Assembly: GCF_900683735.1 (NCBI RefSeq)
Contig: NZ_LR215979.1
Coordinates: 124,001-188,000, forward strand
DNA: 64,000 nt
Direction: 5' to 3'
Origin: Fusobacterium ulcerans ATCC 49185
GTDB lineage: Bacteria > Fusobacteriota > Fusobacteriia > Fusobacteriales > Fusobacteriaceae
Part shown: in pieces, positions 1 through 7,980 of the stretch
How positions within the stretch are numbered: the first letter of the stretch is position 1
How the letters are laid out: the number at the start of each line of letters is the position of its first letter
Position numbers and translations under genes: made by a program
Notes under the pieces: model-generated
Told to the model about the DNA's origin: nothing
The model's input: the letters and a program-made list of their open reading frames with translations, nothing else
The model's database searches: none

Positions 1-513
1 GCTTTAATAGCAGCAGCAACTGATCCAGGACATGTAAATCAAGTATTTACAGGGGCAGCATATGCAGCTGGAGCATTAAAAGCAATGAAAGCAGAGAATA
101 CAGCAGTAAATGTATTGATGAGCCCAACAGGAATAGTAGGAAAAGTAAAAATTTCAACTGGAGAGTTAAGTTCAAAGGAAGAGCCTGCAATAGTTGATGT
201 AGATACAGCAATGGCAATGGTATTAGATATGAGAGCTCAGGGAATAAAATATTTTCCAATGGGAGGTCTAAAATCAAAAGATGAGCTAAAAGCAGTAGCA
301 GAAGCATGTGCAAGACATGGAGTACCAATGATGGAGCCATCAGGTGGAGTAGATTTAAGCAACTTCAAAGAGATTACTAAAATATGTCTGGATGCAGGAG
401 TAGAAAAAGTTATGCCTCATATCTATGGAGCAGTGATAGATAAAGAGAGCGGAAATACAAAAATTGAAGATGTAAAAGCAGTATATCAAATGGTTAAGGA
501 ACTTCTTGATTAA
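1..513 (+). CDS. dgaF: KDGP aldolase family protein (DgaF-like), 5' end cut off
   Basis: The reading frame is open from base 1, so the start lies upstream; 170 residues are visible of a family that is about 240 long. It resembles the 2-dehydro-3-deoxy-phosphogluconate aldolases of the D-glucosaminate pathway (DgaF), which split KDGP into pyruvate and glyceraldehyde 3-phosphate in the cytoplasm. Visible family segments are TDPGHVNQVFTGAAYAAGAL, MSPTGIVGKVKISTG, KYFPMGGLKSKDEL and MEPSGGVDL, the pieces of a TIM-barrel aldolase. The gene ends TAA two bases before the next ATG, so it is probably the penultimate gene of a sugar-acid operon whose PTS and ammonia-lyase genes would lie to the left. 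The family call is firm; the exact sugar acid is inference. Confidence 0.85.
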   Translation, partial: ALIAAATDPGHVNQVFTGAAYAAGALKAMKAENTAVNVLMSPTGIVGKVKISTGELSSKEEPAIVDVDTAMAMVLDMRAQGIKYFPMGGLKSKDELKAVAEACARHGVPMMEPSGGVDLSNFKEITKICLDAGVEKVMPHIYGAVIDKESGNTKIEDVKAVYQMVKELLD

Positions 514-514
514 T

Positions 515-1171
515 ATGAAAGAGATAAAGCTGGTAATCTTTGATATGGATGGACTGCTTTTAGATACAGAAAGACTTTCTAATATTGCCTGGACAGAAGC
601 AGGAAAAAATATGGGAATAGATATCACCTATGATATTTTGAGAAGAATAAAGGGTGGTAATATAAAGAATGCAGAAAGTGTTTTAATGAGTTTTTTAGAT
701 GAAGAAAAATGTGAAAAACTTTTTAGAGAGAAAAAAAGAATACAAGTAAGAGTTGTAGAAGAAGAAGGGATAAGGTTAAAAAAGGGAGTATTAGAATTAT
801 TGACTTTTTTAAAGGAAAAAGAAATAAAAACAGCAGTGGCAACCTCTACAGGAAAAGAGCTGGCAACAAAGGAGCTACAGGATACAGGTATATATAAATA
901 TTTTGATGGATTTGTTTTTGGGGACGAAGTGAAGAATGGGAAACCAAATCCTGAGATATTTTTAGCAGCTTGTAAAAAATTTGATGTTGCTCCAGAAAAT
1001 GCAGTTGTTCTTGAGGATTCTGTGTTAGGATTGAAAGCGGCTGTTTCAGGAGGAATAAAATGTATAGTGGTAGAAGATACTGTACAGCTTACTGAAGAGG
1101 AAAACAGACTGCCATATAGGAAGTATGAAAGTCTGTTGGAAGTGAGAGATTTCTTTAAAGAAGTAATATAA
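515..1171 (+). CDS. HAD-superfamily phosphatase/phosphoglucomutase-like hydrolase
   Basis: A 218-residue HAD subfamily I hydrolase. Motif I is FDMDG near residue 9 (nucleophile Asp plus acid/base Asp), motif II is the ATST segment, motif III is the Lys in KNGKPNPEIF, and motif IV is EDSVLGLKAA. The alpha-helical cap follows motif I, as in beta-phosphoglucomutase and small sugar-phosphate phosphatases. The ATG at 515 gives the usual family N-terminus MKEIKLVIFDMDG. An in-frame TTG at 506 has an AAGGA five bases upstream and would overlap the aldolase gene by 8 bases, so the start is not settled. It is the last gene before a terminator and probably serves the upstream sugar-acid operon. Its substrate cannot be told from sequence. 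Confidence 0.85.
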   Translation: MKEIKLVIFDMDGLLLDTERLSNIAWTEAGKNMGIDITYDILRRIKGGNIKNAESVLMSFLDEEKCEKLFREKKRIQVRVVEEEGIRLKKGVLELLTFLKEKEIKTAVATSTGKELATKELQDTGIYKYFDGFVFGDEVKNGKPNPEIFLAACKKFDVAPENAVVLEDSVLGLKAAVSGGIKCIVVEDTVQLTEEENRLPYRKYESLLEVRDFFKEVI

Positions 1172-1189
1172 ATGGGGAAAGAAAAGAGA

Positions 1190-1220
1190 GGCAGTTGATT
1201 TTAATATCAACTGCCTTCTT
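1190..1220 (+). terminator. Rho-independent terminator after the HAD gene
   Basis: A perfect 10-bp stem, GGCAGTTGAT (1190-1199) with ATCAACTGCC (1206-1215), has a 6-nt loop and is followed by a short T-rich tail. It ends the aldolase/HAD operon. Confidence 0.85.
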
Positions 1221-1277
1221 TAAATATATTATAATAAATATATTATGAAAATAAGTTTATCAGATATATATTTAAGA

Positions 1278-1307
1278 TTGACAAGAGAATTTTAAATGTA
1301 GTAGAAT
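1278..1307 (+). promoter_or_regulatory. Candidate sigma-70-type promoter of the sigma-54 regulator gene
   Basis: TTGACA (1278-1283), an 18-bp spacer and TAGAAT (1302-1307) precede the regulator by about 90 bases. The -35 is consensus and the -10 matches at 5 of 6 positions. Inferred from sequence only. Confidence 0.55.
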
Positions 1308-1394
1308 TACACTATAAATATCTATAAGACAAAATTTTAAATAAAATTACTAAAATAACCTACATTGAAGTATTTAAAATATCTAGGGGGAGAA

Positions 1395-2819
1395 ATGATA
1401 AAAAAGAATAAATTTTTCAATGTAGACCAGGATTTTATTAAAATCTTGGAGTCTTCATATGATGGAATTTATATAACAGATGGGGAAGCAAATACTTTAT
1501 ATTTAAATGAAGCATATGAAAAAATGACAGGAATAAATAGAGAAGAACTTGTTGGAAAGAACATGAAAGATTTAGTTAAAAATAAATTATATGATTCATC
1601 AGGTTCCTTACTTGTACTGCAAACAAAAGATAAGGTTTCATTAAGACAAAAAGTTGTAAAGAGCAACAAGGAGATACTAATAACAAGTACTCCTGTATTT
1701 CATGGAGAAGAGATAATTTATATAGTGACTAATGTAAGAGATATCAGTGATCTTTCTAGTTTACAAAAAAGATTAAAAAAAGTAGAAACATTAAATAAAG
1801 AGTATGAAGAAGCATTAAAGACTATGAAAAACCAGATGTATGGAATTATAAATAATGATGATGTAAGAAGTGATATAATGCTTCGCCTTGTTGAAAAAAT
1901 TTTGAAATTGGCAAAGATAGATGTACCATTAATGCTTGGTGGGGAAACAGGAGTAGGAAAAACATATTTTGCTAAATATATACATATGAACAGCCAAAGA
2001 AAAGATAGAGAATTTATCTCTTTAAATTGTGGAGCAGTTCCCAAAAATCTTATAGAAACAGAGCTTTTTGGATATGTACAAGGTGCTTATACTGGAGCTT
2101 CAAATAAAGGAAAAGTAGGTGTTTTTGAATTGGCTAATGGTTCAACTATATTCTTGGATGAAATAGCTGAATTTGATTTAGAAATGCAGGTAAAACTTTT
2201 AAAAGTTTTAGAAGAGGGAGAAATAAGAAGGGTAGGGTCAGATAAAAATATAAAAGTAGATTTTCGATTAATAACAGCAAGTAATAAGGATTTAAAACAA
2301 ATGGTAAAAGAAGGAAAATTCAGAGAAGATTTATATTATCGAATATCAGCTTTTCCAATAATTATTCCACCATTAAGGGAAAGAAAAGAAGATGTTTTAC
2401 AAATGGTATTATATTTTTTAGGAATATTTAATGAAAAATATAATATGAATAAATATTTCTCATATTCAGCTTTAGAGGAGTTGAAATCTTATTCATGGCC
2501 TGGAAATATAAGAGAATTAAAAAATGTAGTTGAACAGAGTTTAATTTTATCAAATGAAAATGAAATTAAATTTATTATATGGAATGAAAGAGAGGATAAA
2601 AAATCATATATAAACCAAGAGAACGAAAAGGAAGATGTATATATTGAAAATATAGAAAGACTGGTAATTGAAGGGGGATATTCCTTAAAAGAAGTAACAG
2701 AAAAAATTCAGAGAGATTTGATAAAAAAAATGTTGAAAAAAGAGAAAAAACAAAAAATAGTTGCTAAAATATTAAAAGTAGATGAAGCAACAATATCTAG
2801 AAAGATAAAAGATGCATAA
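1395..2819 (+). CDS. Sigma-54-dependent transcriptional regulator (PAS - AAA+ - HTH)
   Basis: A 474-residue bacterial enhancer-binding protein. A PAS sensor domain covers about residues 12-120. The AAA+ domain has Walker A at 182-190 (GGETGVGKT), the sigma-54 contact loop GAYTGA at 230-235 (the Tyr variant of GAFTGA) and Walker B IFLDE at 252-256. The C-terminus carries a Fis-type helix-turn-helix (KQKIVAKILKVDEATISRKI). The start at 1395 has AGGGGGAG just upstream; an in-frame TTG at 1365 lacks a ribosome site. It lies directly before an operon with a -24/-12 promoter, so it almost certainly activates that operon through RpoN, with the PAS domain sensing an unknown small molecule. The domain call is secure; the target is strong inference from position. 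Confidence 0.93.
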   Translation: MIKKNKFFNVDQDFIKILESSYDGIYITDGEANTLYLNEAYEKMTGINREELVGKNMKDLVKNKLYDSSGSLLVLQTKDKVSLRQKVVKSNKEILITSTPVFHGEEIIYIVTNVRDISDLSSLQKRLKKVETLNKEYEEALKTMKNQMYGIINNDDVRSDIMLRLVEKILKLAKIDVPLMLGGETGVGKTYFAKYIHMNSQRKDREFISLNCGAVPKNLIETELFGYVQGAYTGASNKGKVGVFELANGSTIFLDEIAEFDLEMQVKLLKVLEEGEIRRVGSDKNIKVDFRLITASNKDLKQMVKEGKFREDLYYRISAFPIIIPPLRERKEDVLQMVLYFLGIFNEKYNMNKYFSYSALEELKSYSWPGNIRELKNVVEQSLILSNENEIKFIIWNEREDKKSYINQENEKEDVYIENIERLVIEGGYSLKEVTEKIQRDLIKKMLKKEKKQKIVAKILKVDEATISRKIKDA

Positions 2820-2850
2820 ATGCAAGAAATTGCAAATATGCATCTTTTGT
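2811..2850 (+). terminator. Hairpin ending the regulator gene, possibly also an activator-binding site
   Basis: GATGCATA (2811-2818, overlapping the stop codon) pairs with TATGCATC (2837-2844), followed by TTTTGTTTTTT. Inside lies a second dyad, TGCAA-gaaa-TTGCA (2821-2834). ATGCAAGAAA recurs at 2868-2877. The position, about 100-150 bases before the sigma-54 promoter, is where enhancer-binding proteins usually bind, so the repeats may do both jobs. Confidence 0.6.
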
Positions 2851-2933
2851 TTTTTAAAATTGTATTTATGCAAGAAAAAATAAGTTGTGAAAAGAAAAAG
2901 TGCAGAATAGTGGGGAAATGAAAAAAATATACA

Positions 2934-2951
2934 TTGGCATAAACTTTGCTT
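2934..2951 (+). promoter_or_regulatory. Sigma-54 (-24/-12) promoter of the 4-hydroxybutyrate operon
   Basis: TTGGCATAAACTTTGCTT matches the RpoN consensus TTGGCAC-N5-TTGCW. The invariant GG (2936-2937) and GC (2948-2949) are separated by exactly 10 bases. Transcription should begin near 2961, about 30 bases before the first gene. The enhancer-binding protein gene lies immediately upstream. Confidence 0.9.
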
Positions 2952-2989
2952 ATTAATATGTCATAAAATAAAAATGGAGGAAGAAAATA

Positions 2990-4438
2990 ATGGCATTAAA
3001 AAGTGTTGAAGAGTATATTGAAAGTTTAAGAAAATTAAATATGGAAGTATATATGTTTGGAAAAAAAGTGGAAAATCCTGTAGATGATCCAATTATCAGA
3101 CCATCATTAAATTCAGTAGCAATGACTTATGAATTAGCTCAAAAAGAAGAGTATAGTGAACTTATGACAGCAAAATCTACTCTTACAGGTGAGATGATAA
3201 ATAGATTCTGTCATATTCATCACAGTACAGATGATCTTATAAAAAAAGTAAAGATGCAAAGATTGATGGGGCAAAAAACAGGAGCCTGCTTTCAAAGATG
3301 CGTTGGAATGGATGCAATGAATGCTGTATATAGTACTACATTCGATATGGATAAAGAATTAGGAACTGATTATCATGAAAGATTTTTAAAATTTTTAGAG
3401 TATGTTCAAAAAGAAGATTTGGTAGTAGATGGAGCAATGACTGATCCTAAAGGGGATAGAAATCTTTCACCATCTCAACAAAGCGATCCAGATTTATATC
3501 TTCGTATTATAGAAAAGAGAGAAGATGGAATTGTAGTAAGAGGAGCTAAAGCACATCAAACAGGAATAGTAAATTCCCATGAAGTTTTAGTTATGCCAAC
3601 ATGTACAATGAGAAAAGAAGATAAAGATTATGCAGTAGCTTTTTCAATTCCAGTAGATACACAAGGAATAAAAATGATTTATGGAAGACAATCTTGTGAC
3701 ACAAGAAAATTAGAAGCAGGAACATTAGATAGAGGAAATCCAAAATTTGGTGGTCATGAAGCTTTAGTAATATTTGATGACGTTTTTGTTCCAAATGACA
3801 GAATATTTATGTGCGAAGAATATGAATTTTCAGGATTGTTGGTAGAAAGATTTGCTGGTTTTCATAGACAAAGTTATGGAGGATGTAAAGTAGGAGTAGG
3901 AGATGTGTTGATAGGAGCTACTGCATTAGCAGCAGATTATAATGGAATTCCTAAAGCAACACATATCAAAGATAAAATAATAGAAATGCTTCACTTAAAT
4001 GAAACTCTATATTGTGCAGGAATAGCTTGTTCTTGTGAGGGGCATTCTACAGCATCAGGATCATATGAAATAGATATGCTTTTAGCAAATGTATGCAAAC
4101 AGAATGTAACAAGATTTCCATATGAAATAGCAAGACTTGCAGAAGATATAGCAGGAGGACTTTTAGTAACAATGCCTTCTGAAGAGGATTTCAAAGATGA
4201 AGTTTTAGGAAAATATCTAGATAAATATTTAAGAGGAAAAAATGAAGTTCCAACTCTTGATAGAATGAAAGTTTTAAGACTTATAGAAAATATAACTCTA
4301 GGAACAGCAGCAGTAGGATATAGAACAGAATCTATGCATGGAGCTGGATCACCTCAGGCACAAAGAATTATGATAAGCAGACAATCAAATCTTGAAAATA
4401 AAAAGCAGCTTGCTAAGGATATACTTGATATAAAATAG
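2990..4438 (+). CDS. abfD: 4-hydroxybutyryl-CoA dehydratase / vinylacetyl-CoA delta-isomerase
   Basis: A 482-residue flavin and [4Fe-4S] enzyme of the 4-hydroxyphenylacetate 3-monooxygenase fold. It converts 4-hydroxybutyryl-CoA to crotonyl-CoA in the cytoplasm. The cluster ligands known from the Clostridium aminobutyricum enzyme (Cys99, Cys103, His292, Cys299) appear here as C100, C104, H292 and C299, within the segments GACFQRCVGMD and FAGFHRQSYGGCK. The length matches the family (about 490). The start has AGGAAG upstream. It is the first gene after the sigma-54 promoter and is followed by a NifU-like protein and the CoA-transferase that would supply its substrate. The enzyme is oxygen sensitive in known cases, which fits an anaerobe. 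Very secure. Confidence 0.96.
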   Translation: MALKSVEEYIESLRKLNMEVYMFGKKVENPVDDPIIRPSLNSVAMTYELAQKEEYSELMTAKSTLTGEMINRFCHIHHSTDDLIKKVKMQRLMGQKTGACFQRCVGMDAMNAVYSTTFDMDKELGTDYHERFLKFLEYVQKEDLVVDGAMTDPKGDRNLSPSQQSDPDLYLRIIEKREDGIVVRGAKAHQTGIVNSHEVLVMPTCTMRKEDKDYAVAFSIPVDTQGIKMIYGRQSCDTRKLEAGTLDRGNPKFGGHEALVIFDDVFVPNDRIFMCEEYEFSGLLVERFAGFHRQSYGGCKVGVGDVLIGATALAADYNGIPKATHIKDKIIEMLHLNETLYCAGIACSCEGHSTASGSYEIDMLLANVCKQNVTRFPYEIARLAEDIAGGLLVTMPSEEDFKDEVLGKYLDKYLRGKNEVPTLDRMKVLRLIENITLGTAAVGYRTESMHGAGSPQAQRIMISRQSNLENKKQLAKDILDIK

Positions 4439-4459
4439 TTTAAAACTATTGGGGGAAGG

Positions 4460-4759
4460 ATGAAAAAAGAGAAAATTCAAATGATTATAGATACAGAAAT
4501 AACTCCATACTTAGAAACTCATAATGGAGGAGTAGAAATTCTGGAATTTGATGAAAAAATAAATAAACTTTCATTAAGGCTCAGTGGAAAATGTTGTACA
4601 TGTTCAAGTGCTTTGGACACAATAGAAAACTTAATAAAGAAAAAAATATATTCTTACTTCTCAGATATAGATATAGTTGTTGAAACAGGGGTATCTAATG
4701 AATTGCTGGAAATAGCCAAGAAGTATTTGAGGGAGAATAAAAATGAATTGGGAAAATAG
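4460..4759 (+). CDS. Stand-alone NifU C-terminal-domain protein (Fe-S scaffold/carrier)
   Basis: A 99-residue protein formed almost entirely of a NifU-like domain: HNGGVEILEFD at about 21-31 and the cluster-binding CxxC at C45-C48 (GKCCTCSS), with an extra Cys at 46. NifU/NfuA domains carry or transfer [4Fe-4S] clusters. The GGGGGAAGG upstream of 4460 supports the start. Its last 17 bases overlap the start of the CoA-transferase gene, so the two are probably translationally coupled. Placed directly after the [4Fe-4S] dehydratase, it may be a dedicated cluster-loading factor for that enzyme. The domain call is secure; the dedicated role is inference. Confidence 0.85.
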   Translation: MKKEKIQMIIDTEITPYLETHNGGVEILEFDEKINKLSLRLSGKCCTCSSALDTIENLIKKKIYSYFSDIDIVVETGVSNELLEIAKKYLRENKNELGK

Positions 4760-6035
4760 ATATAGTAATAAAATTGTAACAGCAGAAGAAGCATTGAAAA
4801 ATATAAAAGATGGAAATAGAGTTGTAGTAGGGCATGCAGCAGGAGAACCGCAATATCTCTTAAATGTATTAGCAGATAAAGCTGAAAATTATAAAAATGT
4901 AGAAGTGGTACATATGGTATCTCTTACAGAAAGCAGATACGCAGAAAAAATAGAAAATTTTCATCATAATGCTCTATTTGCAGGTAATTCAACAAGAAAA
5001 TTTATAAGTAAAGGAATAGCAGATTATACACCTAGTTTCTTTTATGAAATACCAAAGCTTTTTGATGAAGTTCTTCCAGTAGATGTAGCGTTAATACAAG
5101 TATCCTCTCCTGATGAACATGGGTTTGTAAGTTTGGGAGTATCAGTGGATTATACATTAAAAGCTGCAAAAAGAGCAAAAATATTAATTGCCCAAATCAA
5201 TAAAAAGATGCCTCGAACTTTAGGAGATAGTTTTCTTCATTTAGATGAAATTGATTTTATAGTAAAAAGAGATGAAGAAATATTAGAAATACCTCTTCCT
5301 AAAATAGGAGAAGTGGAAAAGAAAATAGGAGAGTATTGTTCAAGCCTTATCAATGATGGAGATACTCTTCAATTAGGAATAGGAGCAATTCCAGATGCAG
5401 TATTAACTTTTCTTGAATTAAAAAAAGACTTAGGAATACATTCTGAAATGATATCAGATGGAATATTGGAGTTAATAAAAAAAGGGGTCATAACTAACAA
5501 AAAAAAACAAACATTTGTGGGAAAAACATTGGTTACTTTCATAATGGGGAGCAGAAAACTTTATGATTATGTAGATAATAATCCAAATGTAGTTTTTTAT
5601 CCAGTAGATTTTGTAAATCATCCAATAGAAATTGGGAAAAATGATAATATGGTATCAATAAACTCAGCTATTCAAATAGATTTAATGGGGCAAGTAAATG
5701 CAGAGTCAATAGGTTATGATCAATTTAGTGGAACTGGAGGGCAAGTAGACTTTATAAGAGGAACATCTTTCAGTAAAAATGGAAGATCAATAATAGTTAT
5801 ACCTTCAACTGCTAGAAAAGGAAAAATATCAAGAATAGTACCAATTTTAGATGAGGGAGCAGCTATAACTACAACAAGAAATGATGTAGATTATGTTATA
5901 ACAGAATATGGAATAGCAAAACTTAAAGGAAAAACTCTTAGAGAGAGAGGAAAAGAACTTATAAATATAGCTCATCCTGACTTTAGAGAAGAACTTTATG
6001 AAAAATATAAAAAGAAATTTAAACTAGAAAATTAG
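4743..6035 (+). CDS. abfT: 4-hydroxybutyrate CoA-transferase
   Basis: A 430-residue family I-type acetyl-CoA hydrolase/transferase. It should move CoA from acetyl-CoA (or butyryl-CoA) to 4-hydroxybutyrate. The catalytic glutamate lies in GIHSEMISDG as E235, matching the Glu238 reported for clostridial AbfT. The preceding GIGAIPDAVL loop and the C-terminal ITEYGIAKLKGKT and RARELI-like region are typical. Its ATG lies inside the NifU-like gene in another frame, an arrangement that suggests coupling. Neighbours AbfD and 4-hydroxybutyrate dehydrogenase favour this substrate over plain butyrate or acetate, though the family alone would not decide it. Confidence 0.9.
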   Translation: MNWENRYSNKIVTAEEALKNIKDGNRVVVGHAAGEPQYLLNVLADKAENYKNVEVVHMVSLTESRYAEKIENFHHNALFAGNSTRKFISKGIADYTPSFFYEIPKLFDEVLPVDVALIQVSSPDEHGFVSLGVSVDYTLKAAKRAKILIAQINKKMPRTLGDSFLHLDEIDFIVKRDEEILEIPLPKIGEVEKKIGEYCSSLINDGDTLQLGIGAIPDAVLTFLELKKDLGIHSEMISDGILELIKKGVITNKKKQTFVGKTLVTFIMGSRKLYDYVDNNPNVVFYPVDFVNHPIEIGKNDNMVSINSAIQIDLMGQVNAESIGYDQFSGTGGQVDFIRGTSFSKNGRSIIVIPSTARKGKISRIVPILDEGAAITTTRNDVDYVITEYGIAKLKGKTLRERGKELINIAHPDFREELYEKYKKKFKLEN

Positions 6036-6043
6036 GAGGAGAT

Positions 6044-7432
6044 GTGAATTTACAAAAAGAAGTTTTATTTTACAATGAAGAAGCAGTAAATTCATTAGTA
6101 GAAGGAATTAAGAAAAAAAGTGTAAAAAAATCAGAAAAAGATGGAGCGCCATTTGGAAACGATGTAAAAGTGGCCCTAGAATATTTTTTAGATCTTGGGA
6201 AGAAAATGGGAATGAAAACAACTAACTATGATAATTATATAGGAGAAATAGAATTTGGAGAGGGAGAAGAAACTCTTGGAATATTAGGACACATAGATGT
6301 AGTTCCAGAAGGAAATAATTGGACTCATCCCCCATTCGCAGGAAAAATAGTAGATGGAAAAGTATATGGTCGAGGTGCTAGTGATAACAAAGGGCCAGTA
6401 ATAGCTTGTCTATATGCAATGAAGTGTTTGAAAGATCTCAATATAAAATTAAAGAAAAAAGTGAAACTTTTGATAGGATGTGATGAAGAAAATGATTGGG
6501 AATGTATAAAATATTATTTTGATTTTCTCAACAAACCACAGCCTGAGATAGCCTTTACACCAGATGCAATATTTCCTGTTATATTTTCAGAAAAAGGAAT
6601 TTTTCAATTTGATTTTATAAAAAGATCAGACGAATTCAGGGATATTTATTTGGATGGAGGAGTAGCAACAAATTCAGTACCAGATACAGCTAATATAGTA
6701 CTTAAAAATATTAATGAATCTAAATTAAAAAGTTCAATAGAAAAATATAATGAAAATAAAGAATATAAAATTTATTATAAGGAAATAGCAGAAGGGAAGA
6801 TAGAAATATTTTCTCAAGGAAAAGCAGCACATGGAGCTATGGCTGAAATGGGATATAATAGCATCCAAAATTTATTTTGTTTTTTAAAGCAATTTTATAC
6901 AGCTCAAAATGAAATGAAAAATGTAATAGATTTTTTTGATAAATATTTAAAAATGGATATAGAGGGGAAGGAATTAGGACTTAAATTTGTAGATGAAGAA
7001 TCAGGAGATTTAAGTATAAATATCGGGAAAATACATATTATAGACAATGAACTTAGAATATCTTTTGATGTGAGATATCCTGTAAAAATGAAATTAAAAA
7101 CTATTTTAGCTCAAATAAATAAAGTGAAAAAAGAATATGCTTTTGAGATGGAAATAATAAAAAATCAAATGCCTCTCTATAAAGAAAAAGATAGTTACTT
7201 AGTATCTACTTTACTTTCAATATATGAAGATGTAACAGGAGAAAGGGGAGTTCAGCCTATTTCATTAAGTGGAGGAACTTATGCAAGAGCACTAAATAAT
7301 TGTGTTGCATTTGGAGCAAGATTTAAAAATCAAAAGAGTGTGGCTCATCAAGTAGATGAATTTATGGATTTAGAAAACTTTAAGATGCTTTTAAAGATCT
7401 ATGTTGAAACAATATATAAATTAGCAAATTAA
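6044..7432 (+). CDS. M20 family dipeptidase (PepV/Sapep type)
   Basis: A 462-residue metallopeptidase starting at a GTG with AGGAGG four bases upstream. Zinc-site residues are H83 and D85 (GHIDVVPEG), D114 (GRGASDNKG) and E148/E149 (GCDEEN). The lid domain inserted between the halves and the length match PepV, which cleaves unactivated dipeptides including beta-alanyl-histidine in lactobacilli. Inside an operon for C4 hydroxy-acid metabolism a dipeptidase is unexpected. It could release 4-aminobutyrate from a dipeptide such as homocarnosine and so feed the pathway, but this is speculation. The PepV family call is secure. Confidence 0.88.
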   Translation: MNLQKEVLFYNEEAVNSLVEGIKKKSVKKSEKDGAPFGNDVKVALEYFLDLGKKMGMKTTNYDNYIGEIEFGEGEETLGILGHIDVVPEGNNWTHPPFAGKIVDGKVYGRGASDNKGPVIACLYAMKCLKDLNIKLKKKVKLLIGCDEENDWECIKYYFDFLNKPQPEIAFTPDAIFPVIFSEKGIFQFDFIKRSDEFRDIYLDGGVATNSVPDTANIVLKNINESKLKSSIEKYNENKEYKIYYKEIAEGKIEIFSQGKAAHGAMAEMGYNSIQNLFCFLKQFYTAQNEMKNVIDFFDKYLKMDIEGKELGLKFVDEESGDLSINIGKIHIIDNELRISFDVRYPVKMKLKTILAQINKVKKEYAFEMEIIKNQMPLYKEKDSYLVSTLLSIYEDVTGERGVQPISLSGGTYARALNNCVAFGARFKNQKSVAHQVDEFMDLENFKMLLKIYVETIYKLAN

Positions 7433-7453
7433 AATAAAACTGGGAGGAAAAAA

Positions 7454-7960
7454 ATGTCTAAAATTAAAAATGAAGGAAAAAATCAAGAAAAGGATGTTCA
7501 ATTAGTAAGGGGAGCAATAGAACAAAGAGCAGCATGGTTAGGACTTATGTATGAAGAAGCTAAAAAACAAGGTAAAGATATTGAAGATATAGCAAGAAAA
7601 GCTATATTTAAATGTGGATGTGTAAGAGGAAAAGGATTTGAATCTGTAATGAAAGATCATTCTATTCAAGAGTTTAAAAAAGCATGGTTAAATGAAAATA
7701 ATACAAGATTCTTTGAAATGGAAATAGTAGAAGACACAGAAGAAGCATTGAGATTATATTTCCACCATTGTCCATTGGTATCAGGATGGGTAAAACAAGG
7801 ATTTTCAGATGAAGATATAGAAGTACTTTGTGATATAGCAATGGATGGGGATAGAGGAATGGCCTCACCATTTCAAGATGAATTTACATTTGAATTGGGA
7901 AAAACAATAGCTCAAGGAAATTGTGTTTGTGAATTAAACTATATCAAAAATAAAAAATAA
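7454..7960 (+). CDS. L-2-amino-thiazoline-4-carboxylic acid hydrolase family protein
   Basis: A 168-residue cytosolic protein. It shows the features of the ATC-hydrolase family: an AxEQRAAWLGLMYEEA helix near residues 21-36, a LYFHHCPLVSGW segment with C106, the CDIAMDGDRG motif at about 126-135, and a C-terminal ELGKTIAQGNCVCEL with C157/C159. Characterised members open the thiazoline ring of ATC on the way to cysteine, but many homologues sit in other contexts and have unknown substrates. Here it lies between a dipeptidase and 4-hydroxybutyrate dehydrogenase, so a role on a cyclic or amide-linked C4 amine substrate is possible. The actual reaction is unknown. Confidence 0.75.
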   Translation: MSKIKNEGKNQEKDVQLVRGAIEQRAAWLGLMYEEAKKQGKDIEDIARKAIFKCGCVRGKGFESVMKDHSIQEFKKAWLNENNTRFFEMEIVEDTEEALRLYFHHCPLVSGWVKQGFSDEDIEVLCDIAMDGDRGMASPFQDEFTFELGKTIAQGNCVCELNYIKNKK

Positions 7961-7980
7961 AAATATATAAGGGGGAGCAA

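Noticed and set aside
47-340. Leucine-rich reading frame on the minus strand of the aldolase gene
   Set aside because: It is the mirror of the coding strand codon pattern (TTA/TTC complements) with no ribosome site; typical AT-rich antisense shadow.
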